A DNA stretch of 50,786 nt, taken from JBCBTJ01 sp039818665. Lineage in GTDB: Bacteria > Pseudomonadota > Alphaproteobacteria > Caulobacterales > Hyphomonadaceae. The notes under the pieces were generated by a model, which made no database searches, was not told the origin of the DNA, and saw nothing but the letters and a program-made list of their open reading frames with translations. Positions 25,180 to 33,219 of this stretch are shown piece after piece. The stretch covers positions 1 to 50,786 of the forward strand of contig JBCBTJ010000023.1 of assembly GCA_039818665.1 (NCBI GenBank). Direction: 5' to 3'. A program made the translations under genes and the position numbers. Positions within the stretch are counted from its first letter, which is position 1. Each line of letters begins with the position of its first letter.

Positions 25180-26666
25180 CCTTCGAACCCGTCGAAACTG
25201 CGCGGACCGCGTTCGATGGCGACGGCCCCCTCCCCGGCCTGGATTTCGAGCACGGCGAGGCCGCGTTCAGCTGAACCGTCGGGCTTGAACCGGAAGAGAC
25301 CGTTGACCCCGTAGAAGCCGTCGCGGTCGGCGATATCTTCCCGCGTCAGCCGGTCTTGCGCGGCGAGGCCCATGGCGAGGGCCGCCGCGTCGTAGCCGAG
25401 CGCCGCCAGCGTGCTGGGCGGCCCGCCATAGACGCGCTCGTAGCTGCCAGTGAAGGTCTCGAGGTCCGCCGGGTTCGGCGCGGCGAAAAGGCCGCCGATC
25501 AAAGTCGGCTCACGCCACAAGCTCGGATCGTTCCAAGCGCCGGTCCCAAGCATGCGGATGGTGCGCGTGTCGACGCCGTAATAGGGCAGCAAGGGCGCGA
25601 CGGCGCGCAGTTTGACGCCGCGCTCGGGAACGAGGACGGCGACGGTGTCGGGGCGGGTCTCCGCGACGGTCTGAACCGCATTGGCGACGATCTGCGCTTC
25701 GTCGATCGGCGCGTCATTGCTCGGATCGTAGAGCCCAGAGGCGATCACGAAGGCGCCGTTGCGCGAGGCTTCCAGGCGCAACGCCGCTTCCACACGGCGC
25801 CCATAGGACGAAGACGGGCCTAGGAAGGCGAAGCTTTGGATGCCTTGGCGCACGGAGTATTCGACGATGCGCGCGACTTCTTCCTCCGGCGTGATCGAGG
25901 CGAGATACGCCCCGCCTTCGGACGCTGTGCGATCATTGGAAAAGGCGATGATGGGAATGAGCCGCGCGCCGTCAGGCGCTGGGCGGAGTTCGCGGGTCTC
26001 GACCTCTTCAACGGGGCGAAGGAAATCCGGCAGAGCGTCATTGCGGTCGTCGGCCGGCTTGGCCTCGCGTTTGCGCCGGGAATCAAAGCGCCGGTCGCGT
26101 CGCTGCTCGCGCAACGCGTCTTCGTAGGCTTGGTTGACCACGTCGCTGACCGCCGTGACATTCGCGGAAAAGAGCGGGCCGATAATCACGTCGGCGCCGG
26201 CCTTGACCGCGCCTTCGGCGGCCTGCTGCGCGCCCGACTGCGTGCCCGCGGTGTCCTTCGGCATCAAGACGAACGTGTCCGCGCCCTGGTCGAACAACGC
26301 CAATTCGACCGCAGCGAAGATCGCTTCGGCGTCGGCGCGGACGCGGCGGTTGGGGTGCGTGAACGGCAGAAGGACAGCGGCGCGCTGGACGTCCTGGCCG
26401 GCGAGATGCGGCGGCGTGTCGCCGTCGGCGGCGATCATCCCATCGCCGCGATCGTCCTCTTCCGCCGCGCCGAAGCCCCGCTCCTCGCCGGGCGGCGGCA
26501 GATCGGTCATCGGCCCGCGCGGCTCAGGCTCGGCTCGGGGTCCGCCGGAGGAGATCGGAGCTGGCGGGGTGGTCGTGGTCGTCGCGCATCCGGCGATGCA
26601 AAGCAGGAAACCGGCGATGAGGCTTGGCGCGGCGACGCGGGCGCGCGATTGTCGGCTGGATGTCAT
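25176..26666 (-). CDS. LpoA/LppC-like lipoprotein, penicillin-binding-protein activator family
   Basis: About 496 residues with a lipobox (LLCIAGC) after a basic start, so a lipoprotein. The rest is a periplasmic-binding-protein-like fold (Peripla_BP_6/LppC): QRAAVLLPFTHPNRRVRADAEAIFAAVELALF, AVKAGADVIIGPLFSANVTAVSD and AALGYDAAALAMGLAAQ. In E. coli LpoA activates PBP1a; here the N-terminal TPR-like half of LpoA is absent, so the activator role is inference. The ATG at 26666 has GGAGGA 7 bases upstream. It is divergent from rsmI with nearly overlapping start codons. An acid-rich linker lies at residues 25-70. Confidence 0.82.
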   Translation of the reverse strand: MTSSRQSRARVAAPSLIAGFLLCIAGCATTTTTPPAPISSGGPRAEPEPRGPMTDLPPPGEERGFGAAEEDDRGDGMIAADGDTPPHLAGQDVQRAAVLLPFTHPNRRVRADAEAIFAAVELALFDQGADTFVLMPKDTAGTQSGAQQAAEGAVKAGADVIIGPLFSANVTAVSDVVNQAYEDALREQRRDRRFDSRRKREAKPADDRNDALPDFLRPVEEVETRELRPAPDGARLIPIIAFSNDRTASEGGAYLASITPEEEVARIVEYSVRQGIQSFAFLGPSSSYGRRVEAALRLEASRNGAFVIASGLYDPSNDAPIDEAQIVANAVQTVAETRPDTVAVLVPERGVKLRAVAPLLPYYGVDTRTIRMLGTGAWNDPSLWREPTLIGGLFAAPNPADLETFTGSYERVYGGPPSTLAALGYDAAALAMGLAAQDRLTREDIADRDGFYGVNGLFRFKPDGSAERGLAVLEIQAGEGAVAIERGPRSFDGFEG

Positions 26667-27574
26667 CGGCAGATCCTCCAAAAGGGGACGCGACTCCCCG
26701 GAAACGCGAACCTATTCGGGGCCCCGAACCCGCGCAAGCGGAGCCGGGCCTGCATGTCGTCTCGACGCCGATCGGCAATCTCCGCGACATCACTTTGCGC
26801 GCGCTCGACACGCTCGCGGCGGCCGACGAGGTGTTGGCTGAAGACACGCGCAATGCCCGCCGCCTGCTCGACGCCCATGGCCTGTCGGCGAAACTGACCG
26901 CCTACCATGACCACAATGGGGCGGCGCGGCGCCCTGAACTGCTCGAAAAACTGCGAGCCGGCGCGGCGATCGCCCTGATCTCGGACGCTGGCACGCCGCT
27001 TGTGTCCGATCCGGGCTGGAAATTAGTGCGCGCGTGCTTGGACGCGGGTGTCAAAGTGATCCCGGTTCCAGGCGCGTCGGCGCTGCTCGCCGGTATCGTC
27101 GCCGCTGGCTTGCCGAGCGATCGGTTTATGTTCGCCGGCTTTCCGCCCGCGAAACCCGGCGCGCGCAAGGCGCTGTTCCAGGACCTCTCCGCCGTCCCTT
27201 CGACACTCGTTTTCTATGAAGGCGCGCCCCGCCTGGCCGCCAGCCTTGCGGACATGTCGGCGGTTTTCGGCGCCGAACGGGAGGCGGCCGTCGCGCGCGA
27301 ACTGACAAAACTCTTCGAAGAGACGCGGCGGGGCAATCTCGACGAGCTCTCCGCCTATTACAGCGAACACGGAGCGCCCAAAGGCGAGATCGTCGTCCTT
27401 GTCGGCCCGCCCGAAGCGGCGGCGGCGAGCGAAGCCGATCTCGATACGGCGCTCGCCGACGCGCTCTCCAGACTGCCGGTGAAAGAGGCCGCCGCAGAGG
27501 TCGCCGAAGCGCTGAACCTGCCCCGGCGCGCGGCGTATCAGCGGGCGCTCGCCCTGAAACGCGACGATGGCTGA
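26660..27574 (+). CDS. rsmI: 16S rRNA (cytidine1402-2'-O)-methyltransferase
   Basis: Adds the 2'-O-methyl group of m4Cm1402 in the ribosomal P site, using SAM (tetrapyrrole-methylase fold). Family stretches are GLHVVSTPIGNLRDITLRALDTL, EDTRNARRLLDAHG, ALISDAGTPLVSDPGWKLV, VPGASALLAGIVAAGLPSDRF and ELTKLFEETRRG. There is no other in-frame ATG, GTG or TTG before the conserved region, so ATG 26660 is used; it has no clear Shine-Dalgarno and overlaps the antisense start of the LpoA-like gene. yraN overlaps its 3' end by 8 bases. Confidence 0.94.
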   Translation: MSSADPPKGDATPRKREPIRGPEPAQAEPGLHVVSTPIGNLRDITLRALDTLAAADEVLAEDTRNARRLLDAHGLSAKLTAYHDHNGAARRPELLEKLRAGAAIALISDAGTPLVSDPGWKLVRACLDAGVKVIPVPGASALLAGIVAAGLPSDRFMFAGFPPAKPGARKALFQDLSAVPSTLVFYEGAPRLAASLADMSAVFGAEREAAVARELTKLFEETRRGNLDELSAYYSEHGAPKGEIVVLVGPPEAAAASEADLDTALADALSRLPVKEAAAEVAEALNLPRRAAYQRALALKRDDG

Positions 27575-27944
27575 CCGGCGCGCGGCCGAGCGACGGGGAC
27601 GTCGCGGCGAGCTTCTGGCCGCCGCCGCGTTGGCGCTGAAGGGCTATTCGATCCTGGAGCGGCGCGCGAAGACCAAGGTCGGCGAGATCGACCTGATCGC
27701 GCGCCGAGGCCGGCTTCTCGCCATTATCGAGGTCAAAGCGCGCCCGACCCCGGAGGACTGCTTGGACGCGGTGACGCCGAAAGCCTGGCGGCGTATAGAA
27801 CAGGCGACGCGGATTTGGATCGCGCGCCGGCCAATCGTTCAGACTTATGAGGTTCGGTTCGATGTGGTCGCCGTGACGCCGCGGCGCTGGCCAAAGCACT
27901 TTCGAGGCGCCTGGCGCCCCGATTTCGCCCCAACCGGCTTTTAA
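27567..27944 (+). CDS. yraN: UPF0102/YraN family nuclease-like protein
   Basis: A 125-residue conserved protein with an endonuclease-like fold related to Holliday-junction resolvases; its cellular role is unknown. The motifs GEIDLIARRGRLLAIIEVKAR supply the D...ExK acidic triad typical of the fold. The family N-terminus (AERRGRRGELLAAAALALKGYSIL) is intact. It overlaps rsmI by 8 bases, the conserved rsmI-yraN pairing. Confidence 0.93.
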   Translation: MADRRAAERRGRRGELLAAAALALKGYSILERRAKTKVGEIDLIARRGRLLAIIEVKARPTPEDCLDAVTPKAWRRIEQATRIWIARRPIVQTYEVRFDVVAVTPRRWPKHFRGAWRPDFAPTGF

Positions 27945-27951
27945 CCAACCG

Positions 27952-27967
27952 CCCGCAGATCTGCGGG
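27952..27967. repeat. 16-bp perfect palindrome upstream of the dual-BON lipoprotein gene
   Basis: CCCGCAGATCTGCGGG reads identically on both strands and lies between the yraN stop and the BON gene's Shine-Dalgarno (GGAGG). It could be a protein-binding site, or in RNA a short hairpin with a GATC loop. No function can be assigned. Confidence 0.5.
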
Positions 27968-27983
27968 AATGCTGGAGGCCTAA

Positions 27984-28718
27984 ATGAAAGCGAAACTCCT
28001 GGTCGCCGTCGGGGCCGGGGCGATGTCCCTGTCGGGCTGCGTGGTCGCCGCCGTCGGCGCGGCCGGCATGGCGGGCGTGACGATCGCGCAGGAGCGCTCG
28101 GTCGGCCAAGCCATCGACGACGCCTCCACCTCCACCCAGATCAAAACACTGCTGCTCGACGAGGGCGAGCGGTTCAGCGAGGTGGATGTTGAAATGTCGG
28201 GCGGGCTCGCCTTGCTCTCAGGCCGGGTCGACGCGGTCGAGGATCGGGCCCGGGCCGAGCAGCTCGCCTGGGGCGTCAAAAGGGTCGAGGACGTCGCCAA
28301 TGAGATCCAGATCGGCCCGGCCGGCGGTTTCGGGTCGCAGGTCTCCGACGAGTTCATCACCGCGCGGGTGCGCGCGGCGCTGTTCGGCTCGCGCCAGATC
28401 CGCTCCTACAATTTCAACATCGAAACCTATGACGGCGTCGTTTACCTGATGGGCGTCGCGCGGTCTCCGGAAGAGCTGCAGCGGGCCGCCGAAAAAGCGA
28501 GCTATGTCAGCGGCGTTGAGAAAGTCGTCTCCTATGTCGTGCTCCGCGACGGCGCAGTCTTCGCGCCGGAGCCAGAGCCGGAACCGCTTCCCGAACCCGA
28601 ATTCGCGCCGGAACCGGCGCCGATTTTGGAAGTCCCTTATCAAGAGGCTCCGAACGACGCATATACGGCCGAGCCGGACGCCCCATCGGACGAATTGTTC
28701 GGCGGTTCAGGAAGTTAG
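27984..28718 (+). CDS. Dual-BON-domain lipoprotein (DolP/YraP-like)
   Basis: A 244-residue protein with lipobox LSGC (Cys19), then two BON domains (about residues 43-108 and 115-185), which bind phospholipid in E. coli DolP, an outer-membrane integrity factor. First-domain marks are DDASTSTQIKTLLLDEGER and GGLALLSGRVDAVEDRARAEQLA; second-domain marks are DEFITARVRAALFG and YDGVVYLMGVARSPEELQRAAE. A Pro/Glu-rich tail (EPEPEPLPEPEFAPEPAP) follows, unlike E. coli DolP. Context with the LpoA-like gene, rsmI and yraN matches the enterobacterial rsmI-lpoA-yraN-diaA-dolP cluster without diaA. Confidence 0.9.
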   Translation: MKAKLLVAVGAGAMSLSGCVVAAVGAAGMAGVTIAQERSVGQAIDDASTSTQIKTLLLDEGERFSEVDVEMSGGLALLSGRVDAVEDRARAEQLAWGVKRVEDVANEIQIGPAGGFGSQVSDEFITARVRAALFGSRQIRSYNFNIETYDGVVYLMGVARSPEELQRAAEKASYVSGVEKVVSYVVLRDGAVFAPEPEPEPLPEPEFAPEPAPILEVPYQEAPNDAYTAEPDAPSDELFGGSGS

Positions 28719-28760
28719 GGCGTCTCGAACCGGTCGGGCGCCGCCGATCAAGGAACGCCC

Positions 28761-29717
28761 ATGTCGCTGCGCGTCGCGATCCAAATGGACCCGCTGGAAG
28801 GCGTCGACATCGACGCCGACACCACTTTCGCGCTCGCCGAAAGCGCGCAAGCGCGCGGCGCGCTGTTGTGGGTCTACGAGCCTTCGCATTTAACCTATCG
28901 CGAGGGCCGCGTCACAGCGAAGGCGCGGCCTGTCACCGTCCAACGCGGGCCCGCTGCGCCGGGGCTCTTCGGCGAAGAAATCGAACTTGATCTCGGCTCG
29001 GACGCGGACGTGGTGCTGATGCGCCAGGACCCGCCCTTCGATATGTCCTACATCACCGCGGCGCATTTGTTGGAGCTGATCCAGCCCGGCACGTTGGTCT
29101 TGAACGATCCGCTCAATGTGCTCGCCGCGCCGGAGAAGCTGTTCCCCCTTCTCTTCCCAGAGCTCATGCCGCCGACGCTGGTCTCACGCGACCCCGACGC
29201 CATCGGCGCGTTCCGCGCGGCGCACAAGGACATCATTCTGAAGCCGCTGTACGGCAATGGCGGCGCGGGCGTGTTCCGGGTGAAGCCCGACGACGGGAAC
29301 TACTCGGCCTTGATGGAGATGTTCCTCGAACGCTCCCGCGAGCCGATCGTCGCCCAAGCCTTCCTGCCGGCGGTGAAAGACGGCGATAAGCGGGTGATTT
29401 TGATCGACGGCGAACCTGTCGGCGCGATCAACCGGCGCCCGCCGCCCGGCGAAACGCGCTCCAATCTCCATGTCGGCGGCACCGCGGAGGAAAGCGCTCT
29501 CAGCGAGGACGACAAACGCATCGGCGCGGCCATCGGGCCGGAGCTAAAGCGGCGCGGTCTCGTCTTCGTCGGCATCGACGTGATCGGCGGCAAGCTGACC
29601 GAGGTGAACGTCACCTCGCCCACCGGCGTGCAGGAGCTCAAGCGGTTTTCCGGCGTCGACGCGCCGGCTTTGTTCTGGGACGTTGTGCAAGAGCGGCTTG
29701 CGAATACAGCGAACTAG
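28761..29717 (+). CDS. gshB: Glutathione synthetase
   Basis: ATP-grasp ligase that joins gamma-glutamylcysteine and glycine. The 318 residues show VAIQMDPLEGVDIDADTTFALAE at the N-terminus, VLMRQDPPFDMSYITAAHLLE, ILKPLYGNGGAGVFRV (ATP-grasp loop), RVILIDGEPVGAINRRPPPGETRSNLHVGG and EVNVTSPTGVQELKRFSG. All are diagnostic for prokaryotic GshB. The length is normal. It sits 42 bases behind the BON lipoprotein gene, a conserved alphaproteobacterial neighbourhood. Confidence 0.97.
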   Translation: MSLRVAIQMDPLEGVDIDADTTFALAESAQARGALLWVYEPSHLTYREGRVTAKARPVTVQRGPAAPGLFGEEIELDLGSDADVVLMRQDPPFDMSYITAAHLLELIQPGTLVLNDPLNVLAAPEKLFPLLFPELMPPTLVSRDPDAIGAFRAAHKDIILKPLYGNGGAGVFRVKPDDGNYSALMEMFLERSREPIVAQAFLPAVKDGDKRVILIDGEPVGAINRRPPPGETRSNLHVGGTAEESALSEDDKRIGAAIGPELKRRGLVFVGIDVIGGKLTEVNVTSPTGVQELKRFSGVDAPALFWDVVQERLANTAN

Positions 29718-29732
29718 GACATTATTGCGTCC

Positions 29733-30122
29733 ATGATGCGCGCAACTTTATCGGCTCTCGCAGCCTTCTTCGCCGCGTCCGCGGCCTGTTCGGCGCAAAC
29801 CGCCGAAGACCAGGACACCGCCGCCGACGCTCCGGCCGAAACGCAGACCGCGTCCTCGACCACATCTTCAGGCTTCAATCTGCGGATCCCCGGCGAAGCG
29901 CCGACGCCCGCCAGCGGCTCCGGGTTCAATCTCGGCGGCTCGATGCCCGCTGGCCAGACGTCGACCGGCGCGTTCAACATCCCCGCTGCGACGGAGGTCG
30001 CCGGCGGCGGCCTTCAAGCGGTGCCCGAAATCGAACCGACCGACGTGATCGAAGAGATCGGCCCGGCCGGCAGTCCGCCGCCCGCTGATGACGGCATCAT
30101 CCGGCTGGAACCGGACAACTAG
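29733..30122 (+). CDS. Small exported Ala/Thr/Pro-rich protein of unknown function
   Basis: A 129-residue product that I do not recognise. The first 20 residues are a signal sequence ending ASAAC or CSA, so it is a lipoprotein or a secreted protein. The mature part is low-complexity and contains two copies of SGFNL (SGFNLRIPGEAPTP and SGFNLGGSMPAGQT) plus a related GAFNIPAA, followed by an acidic tail. It looks intrinsically disordered. It lies 15 bases after gshB and is probably co-transcribed. Compositional evidence (signal, frame, spacing) supports a real gene; no function is suggested. Confidence 0.65.
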   Translation: MMRATLSALAAFFAASAACSAQTAEDQDTAADAPAETQTASSTTSSGFNLRIPGEAPTPASGSGFNLGGSMPAGQTSTGAFNIPAATEVAGGGLQAVPEIEPTDVIEEIGPAGSPPPADDGIIRLEPDN

Positions 30123-30126
30123 ATTC

Positions 30127-30141
30127 GTTCTTTCTTTGTTC
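30127..30141. promoter_or_regulatory. Perfect LexA (SOS) box upstream of comM
   Basis: GTTC-TTTCTTT-GTTC matches the alphaproteobacterial LexA consensus GTTC-N7-GTTC exactly and lies 40 bases upstream of the comM ATG. As I recall, comM has been described as part of the LexA regulon in alphaproteobacteria, which fits. Confidence 0.82.
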
Positions 30142-30155
30142 CGAAAGCCATGCTA

Positions 30156-30171
30156 CAGGTTGATCAACCTG
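30156..30171. repeat. 16-bp perfect palindrome in the comM leader
   Basis: CAGGTTGATCAACCTG is identical on both strands and ends just before the comM Shine-Dalgarno GGAGGG. In the mRNA it would form a short hairpin adjacent to the ribosome site; alternatively it is a second operator beside the LexA box. Confidence 0.5.
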
Positions 30172-30181
30172 GAGGGATGGC

Positions 30182-31729
30182 ATGGTCAGCCGCATCACCA
30201 CCTTTGCGTTTGAAGGCGTCGACGCCAAACCGGTTGATGTCCAGGTTCAGCTGACAAATGGCGACAGCGGCCACTTCGCCGTGGTCGGCCTGCCGGACAA
30301 AGCGGTCGCCGAAAGCCGGGAGCGCGTGCGCGCGGCGTTTTCCGCCATCGGCCTCGCCCTGCCGCACAAGCGGATCATCGTAAACCTGGCGCCGGCGGAT
30401 TTGCCCAAAGAAGGCAGCCATTACGATCTCGCCATCGCGCTCGCCATGCTCGGCGCCATGGGCGTGATCGGATCAGACGCCTTGGACGGCCATGCGGCGA
30501 TCGGCGAATTGTCGCTCGACGGCCGGCTGGGGGAGACGATCGGCGTCCTGCCCGCGGCCATGGCGGCGCAAGCCGCCGATCTCCGCTTGATCTGTCCCGC
30601 GGTTTGCGGCTCGGAGGCGGCCTGGGCGGGCGGCGGCGCGATCGCGGCCGACAGTTTGATCGCGCTGGTCAATCACTTTTCCGGACGAAGCCCTCTGAGC
30701 GCGCCGCGGCCGGGCGAGACCGCGCCGGCGCCGCCGGGACCCGATTTGAGAGACGTCAAAGGCCAGGACGGCGCAAAACGGGTTTTAGAGATCGCCGCGG
30801 CCGGCGGGCACAATTTGCTGTTTTGCGGGCCGCCGGGATCGGGCAAATCCATGCTCGCCCAACGCCTGCCGGGCCTTCTACCGCCATTGTCGGCGCGCGA
30901 ATTGTTGGAAGTCAGCCAGATTCAGTCGATCGCGGGCCTGTTGGAGCGGGGGCGCTTGTCCCGCCAGAGGCCGTTCCGCGCGCCGCATCATTCCGCCTCG
31001 ATGGCGGCCCTGGTCGGCGGCGGGGCGCGCGCCAAGCCGGGCGAAGTGTCGCTCGCCCATCACGGCGTCTTGTTCCTCGACGAACTGCCTGAGTTTTCCG
31101 CCCAAGCCCTCGACGCGCTCCGCCAACCCCTCGAAGCGGGCGAAGCTGTCGTGGCGCGCGCCAACCGCCATGTGCGCTATCCGGCGCGCTTCCAGCTCAT
31201 CGCCGCCATGAACCCCTGCCGCTGCGGCGGCGGGCCGGCCGAATCCTCCTGCCGCCGCCGGCCGGGCTGCCAAGCGGCGTATCAAAACCGGTTGTCAGGT
31301 CCATTCCTGGATCGGATCGATTTGTACTATGACACCCCGCCGGTGACCGCCGTGGATCTCAGCTTGCCGGCGCCGGCCGAAGGCACCGCCGAAGCCGCCG
31401 CCCGGGTCGCCGCAGCGCGGGACGCGCAGGCCGCGCGCTACGAGGACGCCGCGGCGCAAGGCCGCCGCAACGTCAACGCCGACGCGCCGCCGCCGGACCT
31501 GGACCGGTGCGCCCAGCCGGACGAGGCCGGCGCCGCTCTTTTGGCCGACGCGGCCGTCAAGCTCGCCTTGACGGCCCGCGGATATCACCGGGTTCTGAAA
31601 GTCGCCCGCACCATCGCCGACCTCGACGGTTCGGCGACGGTGCGCCGGCTGCATGTCGCCGAAGCGCTCACCTATCGACGGCGCGATCCCCTGAGCGAGG
31701 CCGCGCCCGCCAGCGCTATGGCGCGTTAA
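30182..31729 (+). CDS. comM: YifB/ComM family Mg-chelatase-like AAA ATPase
   Basis: A 515-residue AAA+ helicase-like protein; in Vibrio ComM drives branch migration during natural transformation. The N-terminal part (MVSRITTFAFEGVDAKPVDVQV, VGLPDKAVAESRERVRAA) is the ChlI-like domain. Walker A is GPPGSGKS (216-223), Walker B is in GVLFLDELPEFS, and the zinc-type cluster CRCGGGPAESSCRRRPGC follows. The C-terminal Mg_chelatase_C domain ends with RTIADLDGSATVRRLHVAEALTYR. GGAGGG precedes the ATG. A perfect LexA box indicates SOS control. Confidence 0.95.
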   Translation: MVSRITTFAFEGVDAKPVDVQVQLTNGDSGHFAVVGLPDKAVAESRERVRAAFSAIGLALPHKRIIVNLAPADLPKEGSHYDLAIALAMLGAMGVIGSDALDGHAAIGELSLDGRLGETIGVLPAAMAAQAADLRLICPAVCGSEAAWAGGGAIAADSLIALVNHFSGRSPLSAPRPGETAPAPPGPDLRDVKGQDGAKRVLEIAAAGGHNLLFCGPPGSGKSMLAQRLPGLLPPLSARELLEVSQIQSIAGLLERGRLSRQRPFRAPHHSASMAALVGGGARAKPGEVSLAHHGVLFLDELPEFSAQALDALRQPLEAGEAVVARANRHVRYPARFQLIAAMNPCRCGGGPAESSCRRRPGCQAAYQNRLSGPFLDRIDLYYDTPPVTAVDLSLPAPAEGTAEAAARVAAARDAQAARYEDAAAQGRRNVNADAPPPDLDRCAQPDEAGAALLADAAVKLALTARGYHRVLKVARTIADLDGSATVRRLHVAEALTYRRRDPLSEAAPASAMAR

Positions 31730-31764
31730 GCGAATGCTCAGCCTCTTCGGTGGACAATGCGGGC

Positions 31765-33219
31765 ATGACCGACAAAAGCCCGACTTCGCCGGAAGAGACC
31801 TTCCTCGCCACGGCCAGCCATGAGATCCGAACGCCGCTGAACGGCATTCTCGGAACCGTGTCGCTCTTGCTCGAAACGGACCTTCAGCCGGCCCAGCGGG
31901 AATATGCCGAAACCATCCGCTCCAGTGGGGCGCGGCTGCTCGATCTCCTAAACAATGTTCTGGATTACGCCCGCCTCGACGCTGAGGGCGTCGAGGTCGA
32001 AGTGCAGACGTTTTCGCCGGGTTCGCTCGCCAGGGAGGTCGCCGAACTGCTCTCCCCGCGCGCCCACGCCGCCAATCTCGACCTCGCCGTCCGCCAGAGC
32101 GTGGATCTGCCGGGTCTCGTCAGCGGCGACGCCGGGCGGATCCGCCAAATCCTGTTCAATCTCGTCGGCAATGCGCTGAAATTCACCGAACGCGGCGGCG
32201 TGTTGGTCGACGTCGCGCCAACCGAAGACGGAGTGGTGTTCGCCGTCTCCGACACCGGACCTGGAATAGGCGCCGCCGACCACGACCGCTTGTTCCAGGC
32301 TTTCGCCCAAGCCAATGCGGCCGACGCGCATAAGGATGGCGGGGTCGGGCTTGGCCTCGCCATTGTCCGGCGATTGGTGGAAACGCTTGGCGGCGGCATC
32401 GTGATCGACGGCGCGCCCGGCCTTGGCGCGCGATTCTCAGTCTCGCTGCCTCTTCCGCGCGCCGCCCCGCCGACGGCGCGGCCTGAGCTGAACGCGCGCG
32501 TCGCTTTGGCGGGCCTTGCGCCGGCGACGGCCCTGTCGGCCGCCGCTGTTCTGGACTGCGCCGGCGCGACGCCGCTCTCGCTCGATCCCGGCGCGCCCAT
32601 CCGCGTCGATGCGATCTTAGCGGGCGCGGACTTGCCCGAGCGAACGCTCAAACGCCTCATCAAATCCGCGCCGACGCTCGTGGTCCTGCGCCCGGAAGAC
32701 CGCGGCGCGCTCGCGCAGTTTCGGCGGCTCGGCTGCGTGGGATGGCTCGTGCGGCCGCTGAGGCCATCCTCCGTGCTGGAGCGCGTCTCCCTCGCCATCG
32801 CCGGCCGCGACGCGCCGGACGAGGTGGACGAGACAGCCGGCGGCGGCCGTGTGCTGATCGCCGACGACAATCCGGTCAACGCCTTGATTGCGCGCCGGGC
32901 CTTGGAAAAGTCGGGATTCGCGGTCACGGTCGCGGCCACCGGTATTGAAGCTTTGGAGGCCGCCGCGGCCATGTCGCCCGCACTGATTTTGATGGATCTG
33001 CGCATGCCGGTCATGGACGGGTTCGAAGCGATGCGCCGCCTGCGCGCGGCGGGCGACCAAACGCCGATCATCGCCGTCTCCGCGGAAGTGAACCCGCAGA
33101 TCGAACGCCAAGCGCGCGGCGCCGGGGCCGACGCCGTGGCGGCGAAGCCTTTGGATGCTGAAAGCCTGCGCCGGCTTGCGGCGAAATGGGCTGCCCGCGC
33201 CTCGGACGCGGCCGCATGA
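31765..33219 (+). CDS. Soluble hybrid histidine kinase with pseudo-receiver and receiver domains
   Basis: A 484-residue two-component protein without membrane segment or sensor domain: the phospho-acceptor His19 sits in ATASHEIRTPLNGIL almost at the N-terminus. The HATPase domain has N-box NLVGNALKFT, G1 DTGPGIG and G2 GVGLGLAI. Residues about 250-345 resemble a degenerate receiver (pseudo-REC) without the acidic pocket. The final receiver (about 363-475) has the acidic pair in IADDN, phospho-Asp near 411 in LMDLRMP and Lys near 461 in AAKPL. It probably takes its signal from a partner protein. The ATG at 31765 is used; an in-frame GTG at 31750 is possible. ampG follows with an ATGA overlap, so the pair is co-expressed. 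Confidence 0.9.
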   Translation: MTDKSPTSPEETFLATASHEIRTPLNGILGTVSLLLETDLQPAQREYAETIRSSGARLLDLLNNVLDYARLDAEGVEVEVQTFSPGSLAREVAELLSPRAHAANLDLAVRQSVDLPGLVSGDAGRIRQILFNLVGNALKFTERGGVLVDVAPTEDGVVFAVSDTGPGIGAADHDRLFQAFAQANAADAHKDGGVGLGLAIVRRLVETLGGGIVIDGAPGLGARFSVSLPLPRAAPPTARPELNARVALAGLAPATALSAAAVLDCAGATPLSLDPGAPIRVDAILAGADLPERTLKRLIKSAPTLVVLRPEDRGALAQFRRLGCVGWLVRPLRPSSVLERVSLAIAGRDAPDEVDETAGGGRVLIADDNPVNALIARRALEKSGFAVTVAATGIEALEAAAAMSPALILMDLRMPVMDGFEAMRRLRAAGDQTPIIAVSAEVNPQIERQARGAGADAVAAKPLDAESLRRLAAKWAARASDAAA

